Shown here one piece after another: positions 8,214-15,352 of a stretch of DNA of 64,000 bases (positions are counted from its first letter, which is position 1; each line of letters starts with the position of its first letter). The stretch is from Mycobacterium sp. 852013-50091_SCH5140682. Its GTDB lineage: Bacteria > Actinomycetota > Actinomycetes > Mycobacteriales > Mycobacteriaceae. The notes beneath the pieces are model-generated. The model ran no database searches, was not told the origin of the DNA, and saw only the letters and a list, made by a program, of their open reading frames with translations. The position numbers and the translations under genes are program-made. The stretch is taken from NCBI RefSeq assembly GCF_001665685.1, contig NZ_LZTB01000039.1, positions 42,685 to 106,684 on the forward strand. The letters are read 5' to 3'.

Positions 8214-8239
8214 ACCGGAAGCCTCCCATCCGATGTCGC

Positions 8240-8279
8240 GACAAGTCTAGTGAAGGTATGACAAGTCCAGCGACAGTTC
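8240..8279. promoter_or_regulatory. GACAAGTC operator-like repeats
   Basis: GACAAGTC occurs at 8240-8247 and again exactly 20 bases on at 8260-8267, with the variant GACAGTTC at 8272-8279. A 20-base spacing is about two helical turns, so proteins would sit on the same face. The repeats span the likely repressor promoter (minus-strand TACCTT and TAGACT as -10 candidates), suggesting autoregulation. Confidence 0.5.
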
Positions 8280-8300
8280 AGCGCTGTTATCGATAGTTAC

Positions 8301-8368
8301 ATGGTTGTCATTCAGCAGATCAACCATCGAAAACTGCGGTCGTGCTTGCGGTACTAGCGATGGTTGTC
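8301..8368. promoter_or_regulatory. ATGGTTGTC operator-like sites, early promoter
   Basis: ATGGTTGTC is present at 8301-8309 and 8360-8368, with an inverted CAACCATCG at 8321-8329. The 8360 copy lies between the -35 and -10 boxes of the rightward promoter, so binding there would block transcription of the Cro-like and antirepressor genes. Confidence 0.55.
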
Positions 8369-8374
8369 TAAAGT
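8346..8374 (+). promoter_or_regulatory. Rightward early promoter, leaderless
   Basis: A TTGCGG -35 box and a TAAAGT -10 box are separated by 17 bases. The ATG at 8382 lies 7 bases after the -10 box, so transcription probably starts at or next to the initiation codon. That fits the lack of any ribosome binding site. Confidence 0.6.
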
Positions 8375-8381
8375 TGTCACC

Positions 8382-8669
8382 ATGCCAGCGATGAAACCGC
8401 TAGGGCCCATGGTCCGGATCAAGCAAGTGCGAATCGATCACAACCTAAGCCAGACACAGCTGGTCGAGCGGATCGCGGAGCAGGGGGTTGAGATCACCGT
8501 CGCCGGGATCTCAAACGTCGAGAACGGCAACAAGAAGGCGAGCGACCGCCTCTTGAATGCATGGGCTAAAGCGCTCGGAATCGACCCGCTGGACGTCTGG
8601 CACGGGCCACTACGTCCCCCTGTTGAGCCCGCCAATTCGCCCAGTCGACGCAAGTCGCCGGCCGCATAA
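8382..8669 (+). CDS. Cro-like Xre-family HTH regulator
   Basis: This 95-residue protein has a canonical HTH_3 domain (about residues 10-68): VRIKQVRIDHNLSQTQLVERI, ITVAGISNVENG, LLNAWAKALG. It is the first rightward gene opposite the repressor, so a Cro-like or early-regulator role is likely. The ATG at 8382 is chosen because it fits a leaderless transcript. An in-frame ATG at 8391 is an alternative, and an upstream TTG at 8364 would overlap the -10 box. Confidence 0.85.
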   Translation: MPAMKPLGPMVRIKQVRIDHNLSQTQLVERIAEQGVEITVAGISNVENGNKKASDRLLNAWAKALGIDPLDVWHGPLRPPVEPANSPSRRKSPAA

Positions 8670-8672
8670 GAA

Positions 8673-8698
8673 AGCCCCCACCCATGCAGGGGTGAGGG
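8673..8698 (+). terminator. GC-rich hairpin after the Cro-like gene
   Basis: GCCCCCACCC and GGGTGAGGGC form a 10-position stem with one C-A mismatch and a 6-base loop, with no T-tract. It lies between the Cro-like gene and the antirepressor ribosome binding site, so it may attenuate read-through. The hairpin at 10588-10617 has the same CACCC/GGGTG core and the same mismatch. Confidence 0.4.
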
Positions 8699-8721
8699 CC
8701 GCGACAACGAAGGAGAAGTTC

Positions 8722-9543
8722 GTGTCAGAGCTTGAGACTACCGGCAACGAGTTGGTTCAGGTCGGAGCCGACGGCGAACCGTTCACCACGTCGCTGGTGA
8801 TCGCCGCCGAGACAAGCAACCAGCACAAGAACGTGCTTGCGCTCATCCGCAAGCACGTGGGCGACCTGAACGAGGTCGGAAGGGTCGCGTTTGAAACGCG
8901 ACCCTTTGAAACGGCAGGCGGGACTCAGCGGCGCGAGGTCGCACTGCTGGACGAGCCTGCCGCCGCGTTGCTCATCACCAATCTGGGCGGAAGCAAGGTG
9001 GTGTTCGACTTCCGCAAGCGTCTTGTCGCCGGGTTCTACGCGATGCGGCAGATGCTCGCAGAGCGCGCCCCCATTGCTCCGGTCATCGCGCTGCCCGATC
9101 GCCGCCAGCTGGCGCAGATGGTCATCGAAGAGGCCGACCGTGCTGACGCCGCCGAGGCCCAGGTGCGCGAGCTCACCGCGCCGGCCCGGTCCTGGCAGTT
9201 GCTCGCTGACGCCAAGGGCGACTTCTCAGTCGCCGAGGCCGCGAAGATCCTCTCTCGCGACCCATCGATCACGACGGGGCGCGATCGCCTGTTTCAGTAC
9301 ATGGCAGATCAGAAGTGGGTCTTCAAGTCCCGCAACCCGCGCGGCGGCTGGGAGGCGTACCAGACGGCCGTCGACACCGGCCGCCTGGTCGAGAAGCCCG
9401 CGAAGCCGTTCCTGAATTCCAGGACTGGCGCCTACGAGCTCCCCGCGCCGACCATCCGCGTCACCGCCAAGGGGGTCGGAAAGCTGCACGAACTGATGGG
9501 CGGCACTGAGCCGATTCGATTCGTAGTCGGTGAGGCGTCGTGA
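8722..9543 (+). CDS. Rha/KilA-C family antirepressor
   Basis: The 273-residue protein starts at GTG with AAGGAG 9 bases upstream. The N-terminal half resembles the phage regulatory Rha domain (TSLVIAAETSNQHKNVLALIRKH, then FRKRLVAGFYAMR). The C-terminal half matches the ANT/KilA-C domain (SFSVAEAAKIL pattern, TGRDRLFQYMADQKWVFK, IRVTAKGVGKL). Such proteins act as antirepressors or lytic-switch regulators and bind DNA. It follows the Cro-like gene in the early operon. Confidence 0.85.
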   Translation: MSELETTGNELVQVGADGEPFTTSLVIAAETSNQHKNVLALIRKHVGDLNEVGRVAFETRPFETAGGTQRREVALLDEPAAALLITNLGGSKVVFDFRKRLVAGFYAMRQMLAERAPIAPVIALPDRRQLAQMVIEEADRADAAEAQVRELTAPARSWQLLADAKGDFSVAEAAKILSRDPSITTGRDRLFQYMADQKWVFKSRNPRGGWEAYQTAVDTGRLVEKPAKPFLNSRTGAYELPAPTIRVTAKGVGKLHELMGGTEPIRFVVGEAS

Positions 9544-9662
9544 CCGGTCTCCTGATTGCCCTCGTCGTGCTGCAGTCCGTATCGCTGCTCGTCCAGCTGA
9601 GCCATGCGGGCGCAACTCAACGACTTCTCAACCTCGCTGCGCCCGGGCGGAGGTCGATGTGA
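9540..9662 (+). CDS. 40-residue membrane peptide
   Basis: This GTG-initiated small ORF overlaps both neighbours by 4 bases (GTGA patterns). It encodes one hydrophobic segment (LLIALVVLQSVSLLVQL) and a short basic tail. Coupled overlaps on both sides support real translation. Function is unknown. Confidence 0.55.
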   Translation: MTGLLIALVVLQSVSLLVQLSHAGATQRLLNLAAPGRRSM

Positions 9663-9853
9663 GCAACTGGTTGAACGATTGGCGGGCGACGGCCGAGAAG
9701 CTCGGGGGGATCTCGCGGGCGAAGGTGTTCGACCTGTGGGCGTCGGGAAAGCTCGAATCGAAATTGATTGGGACACGTCGGTTTTCGACGGATGAGCAGA
9801 TCGCCAAGTTCATTGATGCACTTCCGAGTGTGGTCGATAAGAGGTCCGCGTGA
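9659..9853 (+). CDS. Excisionase-like HTH DNA-binding protein
   Basis: The 64-residue protein starts at GTG. The pattern WRATAEKLGGISRAKVFDLWASGKL then RRFSTDEQIAKFIDAL is that of a winged MerR/excisionase-type helix-turn-helix. It could be the excisionase directing excision by the integrase, or an early regulator. It is overlapped by 4 bases on each side by tiny membrane peptides. Confidence 0.7.
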   Translation: MSNWLNDWRATAEKLGGISRAKVFDLWASGKLESKLIGTRRFSTDEQIAKFIDALPSVVDKRSA

Positions 9854-9933
9854 TCGACATTCTGTTTCTGCTCGGCGGCCTGGTGCTCGCGCTCGTGACC
9901 GGTGCTCGGCTCAGCTTCCGGAGCATCCGATGA
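9850..9933 (+). CDS. 27-residue membrane peptide
   Basis: This GTG-initiated ORF has a single hydrophobic helix (ILFLLGGLVLALVTG) and a basic end. It overlaps the previous stop (GTGA) and the next start (ATGA) by 4 bases. Such minimal coupled ORFs are typical of actinophage early operons. Function is unknown. Confidence 0.5.
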   Translation: MIDILFLLGGLVLALVTGARLSFRSIR

Positions 9934-10424
9934 GCCCGCTCGAGGCAGTGTTCGCGTTCTTCGGTGAGGGGCTGCGCACGATCGCCGCCATCGTCGACCC
10001 CGTTTCCGCCGAACCTCTGGCGGGGAACGACGACTTCGAACCCGCTCGCCAAACGCCGCGTGCTGTGGGGTTGCAGCATGCGGACGCCCCCGGGGAGGTG
10101 AGCGACGGTTTCCTAGCTACGGCGCCCTCCCCGGGGGACCTCACGGACTCAGATCTGCTCTACGAGCTGGCTGGCGCGCTGTTCGTGTTCGCCCGTGACG
10201 CGCACGACCGCATTCCAGCGCTCATCGATGCGGCCCGAGATCGCGCCGCACAGTTCCTCGCGATCGAGTCCGAGCCGGATGCGTCGGTGTCGCACGAGGA
10301 TCTGGCCGCGCACATCACCGCCATTTGGACGTCATGCATCGAGCGCACTCCGCGTATTCGGTTCCACGGAGTCTGCGACGAGATTGTGCGCGACCTGCTG
10401 GCCGAATACCGAATCACCAAGTAG
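9930..10424 (+). CDS. Uncharacterised early protein, 164 residues
   Basis: The N-terminus has a short hydrophobic start (LEAVFAFFGEGLRTIAAIV), followed by a Pro-rich linker and a C-terminal helical domain (about 75-164) with IRFHGVCDEIVRDLLAEYRI. I do not recognise the family. It is coupled to the preceding peptide by an ATGA overlap. Confidence 0.65.
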   Translation: MSPLEAVFAFFGEGLRTIAAIVDPVSAEPLAGNDDFEPARQTPRAVGLQHADAPGEVSDGFLATAPSPGDLTDSDLLYELAGALFVFARDAHDRIPALIDAARDRAAQFLAIESEPDASVSHEDLAAHITAIWTSCIERTPRIRFHGVCDEIVRDLLAEYRITK

Positions 10425-10438
10425 GAGAGGTACTTCCA

Positions 10439-10585
10439 ATGAACTTTGTATCGCTGGTCGAATCGCTGGTCGCCCAACAGCGCCGCTGCGGCAGGGACTT
10501 GTGCCAGGTCCGCAACTGCGCGCGATGCCGGCGGGGCCGCCAGTGGCGGGCACGTATCGGCGATCGAGACGTCACCGCCAAGTAG
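10439..10585 (+). CDS. Small basic Cys-containing protein
   Basis: This 48-residue protein follows AGGAGAGG, about 8 bases before the ATG. Four Cys (CGRDLCQVRNCARC) could form a zinc knuckle and the C-terminus is Arg-rich, suggesting nucleic-acid binding. It is followed at once by a hairpin. Confidence 0.6.
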   Translation: MNFVSLVESLVAQQRRCGRDLCQVRNCARCRRGRQWRARIGDRDVTAK

Positions 10586-10587
10586 AA

Positions 10588-10617
10588 GGCGGGCCACCCC
10601 TGCCCGGGTGACCCGCC
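10588..10617 (+). terminator. GC-rich hairpin
   Basis: GGCGGGCCACCC pairs with GGGTGACCCGCC, leaving one C-A mismatch and a 6-base loop. There is no T-tract. It is placed between two genes of the early operon and shares its CACCC/GGGTG core and mismatch with the hairpin at 8673. Confidence 0.45.
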
Positions 10618-10658
10618 GAAACACCGGAACAAACACCAACGCAGAAAGGACGATTCCG

Positions 10659-10958
10659 ATGCCAAACCCGAGTGTAGCCATCTGGCTGACCCGATCTTCC
10701 GAAGGCGACTTCGGCGCCCGCGAGTCGGGCAACTACGAGGCCGAAGACCTCGCGATTACGGACGACACCGAGATCGTCGTCGAGCTCGGCGGAGACACCT
10801 ACATCAGGACCACTGTTGGTCGGTGGCGCCGCCTCGTTGAGGCCGTCGATGGCGCCGTCGCGGCCATCCCCGCCAAGCGTGAGGAACGTCGCGAATTCAA
10901 GCGCCGAAGTGACGAGGTCGTGGCCCGGCGCGCCGCCGCCAAGGCGGTGTCCGCATGA
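10659..10958 (+). CDS. Uncharacterised early protein, 99 residues
   Basis: The protein has a beta-rich N-terminal half (AIWLTRSSEG, TEIVVELGGDTYIRTTVGRW) and a basic, helical C-terminal half (REERREFKRRSDEVVARRAAAKA). AGAAAGGA lies before the ATG. The family is not recognised. It overlaps the next gene by 4 bases. Confidence 0.65.
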   Translation: MPNPSVAIWLTRSSEGDFGARESGNYEAEDLAITDDTEIVVELGGDTYIRTTVGRWRRLVEAVDGAVAAIPAKREERREFKRRSDEVVARRAAAKAVSA

Positions 10959-11299
10959 TCGGGATCAAGACCGCCTTCGGATTCGCGGCGGCCGGTGCCC
11001 TGGCCGCGGCGATCGTCACGCACGCACCCGTGGCCCATGCTGACGGCAACCTGTCGAACCGGGAAGCCGCGTACGTCCTGGCCTATGGCGCGGGCGCGGT
11101 GTGCCCGACGATCGATGATTTCCCCAGCATCGCCGGGGTTGTCGGTGTCGTGAAGGGCATCGCTGCCGACGGGTTCACCTATGACGATGCCGTCGACATC
11201 GTCAACGCGTCGGTCGGCAGCTACTGCCCACGACACTGGTCACTGCTGCAGCAGGTGGGCGCGTACTTCCGTGGTGAAACTGGAAGGCAGGCAGCATGA
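10955..11299 (+). CDS. Prophage-encoded secreted DUF732 protein
   Basis: The 114-residue protein has a signal peptide (FGFAAAGALAAAIVTHAPVAHA) and a DUF732 domain with paired Cys (GAGAVCPTIDD, GSYCPRHW). The domain is characteristic of mycobacterial secreted proteins; the host flank carries one at 2234. It lies inside the early operon with ATGA overlaps on both sides, so it is a genuine phage cargo gene (moron) rather than host sequence. The function is unknown. Confidence 0.8.
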   Translation: MIGIKTAFGFAAAGALAAAIVTHAPVAHADGNLSNREAAYVLAYGAGAVCPTIDDFPSIAGVVGVVKGIAADGFTYDDAVDIVNASVGSYCPRHWSLLQQVGAYFRGETGRQAA

Positions 11300-11433
11300 T
11301 CCGCGAAACTGTCACGCCGATCGCCTGGCTGATCGTGGCCATGACCATCGTTGTCGGCGCGGTGTTCTTCCTCCCCCCGACTGCGAACCCTGACCTGGCC
11401 GCCCCGATGGCGGTGAGTGGTGAGCGCCGGTGA
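11296..11433 (+). CDS. 45-residue membrane protein
   Basis: One transmembrane helix (IAWLIVAMTIVVGAVFFL) and a short polar tail. It starts within the stop of the DUF732 gene and overlaps the next GTG by 4 bases. It may act with the secreted DUF732 protein, but that is inference from position only. Confidence 0.55.
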   Translation: MIRETVTPIAWLIVAMTIVVGAVFFLPPTANPDLAAPMAVSGERR

Positions 11434-11609
11434 GCTTCGCACCGCGACTGTTCTTGTGCCCAGTGTGCTGGCGGGCCGTTCAGCCGACGATCCACTCGAA
11501 CATTCCGCAGCATTTCGACTCCATCCGCGAGGACATCTGCCCGGCGTCCGGTGAGCACTATCGGATCACGATCGAACGTCGGCCCGAGTTCGAAGGGGTC
11601 GCATCGTGA
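11430..11609 (+). CDS. 59-residue CPVC protein
   Basis: GTG start with 4-base overlaps at both ends. It contains a CPVC pair near the N-terminus and a third Cys in EDICPASG, suggesting a small metal-binding fold. The family is not recognised. Confidence 0.55.
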   Translation: MSFAPRLFLCPVCWRAVQPTIHSNIPQHFDSIREDICPASGEHYRITIERRPEFEGVAS

Positions 11610-11803
11610 CCGCCGGCATCGGGGACAGTCGACCAGCGCAGTGGCGGGCCATGCTCACCGAGGTCAACAACCAGGCCGCTGACCTGTCCGGTGAGCTCGG
11701 CGGAACCGACAACGTGGTGGCCGAGCGGCGAATGATCCTGACGTCTTTGCGCCGCAACCTCACCCGCGCACTCGACGACATTCAACGACTGGAACAGCCA
11801 TGA
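11606..11803 (+). CDS. 65-residue helical protein
   Basis: GTG start. The sequence reads as a helical hairpin (WRAMLTEVNNQAADLSGEL, then RRMILTSLRRNLTRALDDIQRL). Function is unknown. It overlaps both neighbours by 4 bases. Confidence 0.55.
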   Translation: MTAGIGDSRPAQWRAMLTEVNNQAADLSGELGGTDNVVAERRMILTSLRRNLTRALDDIQRLEQP

Positions 11804-11979
11804 AAGTCAGCTGCCTGGTGTGCGGTGGGGCGGGGTTCGTGAAGGCCGCACCAGTTCAGGTGACCGCCGAGTGGACCGGATCCAACCCCATCCCCGCGCA
11901 CACCGCCCGCACCTCGTGGGACGACGCCGTCGTCGTGCCCTGCTTCGCCTGCACACCGCCGACCGGAAGGCCCACTTAG
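11800..11979 (+). CDS. 59-residue zinc-ribbon-like protein
   Basis: Two Cys pairs (CLVCGG near the N-terminus and CFAC near the C-terminus) separated by about 45 residues form a probable zinc ribbon. It is directly followed by the ATPase, whose GTG start shares the last base of its TAG stop. Confidence 0.55.
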   Translation: MKVSCLVCGGAGFVKAAPVQVTAEWTGSNPIPAHTARTSWDDAVVVPCFACTPPTGRPT

Positions 11980-12962
11980 TGCCGATCAAGACTCGCTATC
12001 CAACGGGATCTCTCCCGTGGCCGCTGGTGCTGCTGGAGGGGCCGGAGCTGTCCGGAAAGACATACGCGGCAGCGGAATTCACGGCGTCTGAGCGGGTGGG
12101 GGACTGCTATTGGCTGCCGGTCGGAGATACCCCACCGGACGAGTACGCGGCCATCATGGGTCCCGACTGCCTCGTGGTCGAGCACAACGGCGCCTGGTAC
12201 GACATCCTCAGCCAGGTAGCCCAGATCCATGCTGTGGCACTGGATTCGGATCCGGGAGACCCACCAACGGTGTTGGTGATCGACTCGATGACGTGCGAGT
12301 GGGAACTGCACAAGGACTGGATCACCGCCCGGGCCAGATCCACCAAGTCGGCGCAGAAACTGCTGCGAGAGGACCCGAACTCCGAGATCAAACTGTCGCG
12401 TGCCCTGTGGGACGACGCCGGCGGCCGACACGACGACCTGATGCGCCTTCTGAAGACGTTCAACGGCATCGTGATCGTGACCGCACGGTGCAAGGAGACG
12501 GTCGTCGACAGTGACGGCCGGATCATTCCCGGGTCGGAGTACCGTGTCGACGCGCACCGTGGCCTCACCCACGACGCGTCGGTGTGGGTACGCCTGTCCC
12601 GGGACGAGAGACCGACGCTGATCGGCTGCCGCGTGGCCGGGGTCGGCGCCGTCCCGGGTGTCGACAAGTCGTTGCAGTTCGACGACTTCCGCCTGGACGG
12701 GCTGCTGTTCGACGTTCTCGGCTACACGCCGGCCAGCGCGCGGCCCCGCGTAGTGACACCACTGGTGGCCGACGAAACCGAGCTGGCCGCCCAGGCCCGC
12801 GCCGCGGTCCGCGAATACGTCACCCAGCACCGACTCAACGAAGAACAGGTGCTGGCCGCCTTCTACCGGCAGCACGGCGAAGCACTTCGAGAATGCCGAG
12901 ACGTCGCCGTCATCCTCCAATTCCTCAAGCAGCTCAGGCAATCTCGCCAGGAGGCATCGTGA
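11979..12962 (+). CDS. RecA-like/Sak4-type AAA ATPase
   Basis: The 327-residue protein has Walker A GPELSGKT (21-28), Walker B VLVIDS (98-103) and a sensor-like FNGIVIVTARCKE. The layout matches RecA-core phage ATPases of the Sak4 type, which anneal single strands or load recombinases. The GTG at 11979 overlaps the previous stop by one base. The frame is open further upstream, but that part lies over the zinc-ribbon gene. It is followed by HNH and other DNA-metabolism genes. Confidence 0.75.
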   Translation: MPIKTRYPTGSLPWPLVLLEGPELSGKTYAAAEFTASERVGDCYWLPVGDTPPDEYAAIMGPDCLVVEHNGAWYDILSQVAQIHAVALDSDPGDPPTVLVIDSMTCEWELHKDWITARARSTKSAQKLLREDPNSEIKLSRALWDDAGGRHDDLMRLLKTFNGIVIVTARCKETVVDSDGRIIPGSEYRVDAHRGLTHDASVWVRLSRDERPTLIGCRVAGVGAVPGVDKSLQFDDFRLDGLLFDVLGYTPASARPRVVTPLVADETELAAQARAAVREYVTQHRLNEEQVLAAFYRQHGEALRECRDVAVILQFLKQLRQSRQEAS

Positions 12963-13324
12963 GCCGCCGCGCTACCGGGTTCCCACCTCTGGTTCGAACT
13001 CTCATCTACGAGCGGGCTGCCGGCCGGTGTGAGCGCTGCGACGAGTGGACAAGTGACTGCGAGATCCACCACCGACGTCCTCGTGGCATGGGCGGAACTC
13101 GCCGTGAAGACAGCAACACAGCATCGGCCGGGGTGCTCCTGTGCGCCGCCTGTCACCGGCATGTTGAGAGCTATCGGGCGAAGGCTTTCGACGACGGCTG
13201 GCTCGTACGGCAGTCCCACGACCCGAAGGCGGAGCGTCTCTTTCGTCGTGGGCAATGGGTCTTCCTCGATGACGCGGGCGGCATGCGTCCCGCACCGGCA
13301 CCAGAACAGGACAAGGCGTCATGA
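12959..13324 (+). CDS. HNH endonuclease
   Basis: The 121-residue protein starts at GTG. The HNH domain spans about residues 15-65: zinc Cys pairs CERC and CAAC, EIHHRRPRGMGG with the catalytic His, and a closing CHRHVES. It could nick DNA in recombination. It is separate from the second HNH gene near the terminase (29677). Confidence 0.85.
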   Translation: MSRRATGFPPLVRTLIYERAAGRCERCDEWTSDCEIHHRRPRGMGGTRREDSNTASAGVLLCAACHRHVESYRAKAFDDGWLVRQSHDPKAERLFRRGQWVFLDDAGGMRPAPAPEQDKAS

Positions 13325-13506
13325 CCATGTGCGCGGGCTGCCATCACCACCCTCACCCGGATCGGCGCTGCCGGGTGAAGCGCGTCGACGGGCCCGCATC
13401 CCACGATGGCCGCCAGGTCGGCGACGACTACGAGCACACCGGCCGCAACGTCACCCAATGCGCCTGTGACACATACACACCCGAACTGAACGGAAGCGTG
13501 GCATGA
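13321..13506 (+). CDS. 61-residue Cys/His-rich protein
   Basis: The N-terminus has CAGCHHHPHPDRRC and the C-terminus CAC, a probable zinc knuckle. It is coupled by 4-base overlaps to the HNH and the next gene. The family is not recognised. Confidence 0.55.
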   Translation: MTMCAGCHHHPHPDRRCRVKRVDGPASHDGRQVGDDYEHTGRNVTQCACDTYTPELNGSVA

Positions 13507-13805
13507 ACACCTGCGAAGACGAAACCGAGCCTCTCGGCGAATCACCCGACGTCCCGGCCCGCTACGACGCTGGCATCGGCAACACCTTGGCCGCGATCGA
13601 GCGCGGAGCCGTCATCGGTGTCCTGTCCGCCGCCGACCAGATCACCGCCACAGCGCAGCTCGCCGACCGGCAAGCCCGCGCGATCACCGCGGTGCGCGCG
13701 CTGCACCCGGCCGTCAAAGACCTGGCTGGCTACACACTGTGTCACTGGTGTGGCAGCCACTACCCGTGCGCAACGGTCCGTGCGATCGACGAGGCGGGTG
13801 CGTGA
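13503..13805 (+). CDS. Uncharacterised protein with CHWC motif, 100 residues
   Basis: An acidic N-terminus is followed by an Ala-rich helical middle (ITATAQLADRQARAITAVRAL) and a C-terminal CHWCGSHYPC element that may bind zinc. It overlaps its neighbours by 4 bases. No function can be assigned. Confidence 0.6.
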   Translation: MNTCEDETEPLGESPDVPARYDAGIGNTLAAIERGAVIGVLSAADQITATAQLADRQARAITAVRALHPAVKDLAGYTLCHWCGSHYPCATVRAIDEAGA

Positions 13806-14458
13806 TGACCGGTTACCCGCCTGCAATGACGTTGCGGCCGTTGACGGGATGGCCGATGCAGTTCACCGTGGATCGGAAGCCGTCGCGGTTCGAGTCGTCG
13901 TTCCCCGACACCATCAAGCTGCTCGACCGGGAGCTCCGGCTCCTCGACCCGAACGACGGGTACTACCCGCCGTCGATACTGCAGCTCGCGATCGACGAAT
14001 CGAAGTTCCGCCGCGACGGGATGCCCCGCGCCGGTGCCACCCCAACGCATCCGGGCGTCATCCTGAACATCGAGCCGCGCAACCGGCCCGCGCTGTCGTT
14101 CCCCTGTGACACCTTCACCCACTGGCACGCCAACCTCCGTGCGATCGCGCTGACGCTGGAGGCGCTCCGGAAGATCGACCGGTACGGGGTCACCCAGACC
14201 GGGCAGCAGTACCGCGGCTGGCAGGCACTACCAGCGGCAGGCGACACCACCGTGGCCATAACTGTGGATGCGGCCGCCGACTTCCTGCGCACGGTCGCCG
14301 GCGAGGAAGGCCGCGGCCTGGACCTCAACACCGTCGCGCAGACCTACCGCCGCGCCCGTGCGAACTCGCACCCCGACCGTCACGGCGGCGACCAAACCCA
14401 GTGGGACCGCGTCGAGGCGGCCGCCCAGATACTCCGCAGCGCCGGGGTGCTCTCATGA
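13802..14458 (+). CDS. DnaJ-like J-domain protein
   Basis: The product is about 218 residues. The C-terminal 45 residues carry a J-domain-like core (LNTVAQTYRRARANSHPDRHGG) with the HPD tripeptide that stimulates DnaK. The N-terminal 150 residues are specific to this type of actinophage protein. It may recruit host DnaK to a replication or assembly complex. GTG 13802 overlaps the previous stop by 4 bases; the ATG at 13805 is an alternative. Confidence 0.75.
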   Translation: MMTGYPPAMTLRPLTGWPMQFTVDRKPSRFESSFPDTIKLLDRELRLLDPNDGYYPPSILQLAIDESKFRRDGMPRAGATPTHPGVILNIEPRNRPALSFPCDTFTHWHANLRAIALTLEALRKIDRYGVTQTGQQYRGWQALPAAGDTTVAITVDAAADFLRTVAGEEGRGLDLNTVAQTYRRARANSHPDRHGGDQTQWDRVEAAAQILRSAGVLS

Positions 14459-14748
14459 CGGAGGCCAAAACGTTCGACGACGCGGTGGCCGAGCTGAGGG
14501 CCAAAGAGCAGCGGGAGCGGGAGGCGTCTCGGAAGCGCCTGTTCCTCTTCGCGTTGGAGTCGGTAGACACCGACGGGTTGCCGCGCGTCTCGGGTTACAC
14601 AGTGGAGACCCTTCTCAGCAGGGGGCTCATCGAGGAGACATCGGATGTCTGCCGGTTCCGGCTCACCCCGGAGGGGCGGATCATGTTGCACGCCAACCCT
14701 GCCGAGCAGCCCGCATCGGATGAGCTCGCACTGTTCGGGGCGGTGTGA
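14455..14748 (+). CDS. Uncharacterised protein, winged-helix-like
   Basis: 97 residues. An N-terminal charged helix (AVAELRAKEQREREASRKR) precedes a compact region (GYTVETLLSRGLIEETSDVCRFRLTPEGRIML) with the spacing of a small winged helix. It could bind DNA. ATGA overlap with the DnaJ-like gene. Confidence 0.55.
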   Translation: MTEAKTFDDAVAELRAKEQREREASRKRLFLFALESVDTDGLPRVSGYTVETLLSRGLIEETSDVCRFRLTPEGRIMLHANPAEQPASDELALFGAV

Positions 14749-15155
14749 TGGCCGCCGTCCTGCTCACCGAGGATCAGCGGTGGCTGCTGTACGTCGCAGC
14801 CCGGCACATTATGCCGATCGCCCTGATCGATCCCGACTATGGGATTGCCAGCCTCAAGCAGAGCCACGCCGGCGGATGCTGGCCGCCCGGGCGCCCGCTG
14901 GTGCCCGAGTGGCTGAACTCGTACCAGGTCACCAAGTCGGGGATCGCTGGCGGTGAGGCGCCAGGCCTCACGCGCGTGACGGTCACCTGGGGACAGCTGA
15001 AGCGGTTCGCGCAGGAGCTGCCTGTTGAGCTGCGGGCCGTGCTGATGGCCGCGCGCAAGGCCGACCGGAACAACTGCGACGCGGCAATGCTGACAGTGCT
15101 TGGCCTGGACAAGGATTCACCGGGCCAGCTCGAACTGTTCGGAGTCGCATCATGA
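14748..15155 (+). CDS. Uncharacterised early protein, 135 residues
   Basis: The protein begins MAAVLLTEDQRWLLYVAARH and ends LELFGVAS. I do not recognise a family. The preceding gene also ends with a similar LALFGAV peptide, which hints at a shared C-terminal docking motif; this is inference. TGATG coupling at the start. Confidence 0.6.
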   Translation: MAAVLLTEDQRWLLYVAARHIMPIALIDPDYGIASLKQSHAGGCWPPGRPLVPEWLNSYQVTKSGIAGGEAPGLTRVTVTWGQLKRFAQELPVELRAVLMAARKADRNNCDAAMLTVLGLDKDSPGQLELFGVAS

Positions 15156-15352
15156 TTGGCACGACGCTCACGTTCCTGGAGCGGTACGACGAGCTGCACG
15201 GCCTCGATCTGCCGGACTGGCAGGTCGCGAAGCGCATGGGTATCACGCTGAGTTCGTTGGAGCGGCAGCTGGAGCGTTACCACCGTCCGGTCAGCGAGCT
15301 ACTGCGTGACCTCGCGCGTGAGGAACGCGAACGTCACAGGGCGGCATCATGA
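15152..15352 (+). CDS. Small HTH-like protein
   Basis: 66 residues. LDLPDWQVAKRMGITLSSLERQLERY fits a helix-turn-helix, with a basic, Arg/Glu-rich C-terminal helix. It sits directly before the helicase-methyltransferase fusion and overlaps it by 4 bases, so it may regulate or assist it. Confidence 0.6.
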   Translation: MIGTTLTFLERYDELHGLDLPDWQVAKRMGITLSSLERQLERYHRPVSELLRDLAREERERHRAAS

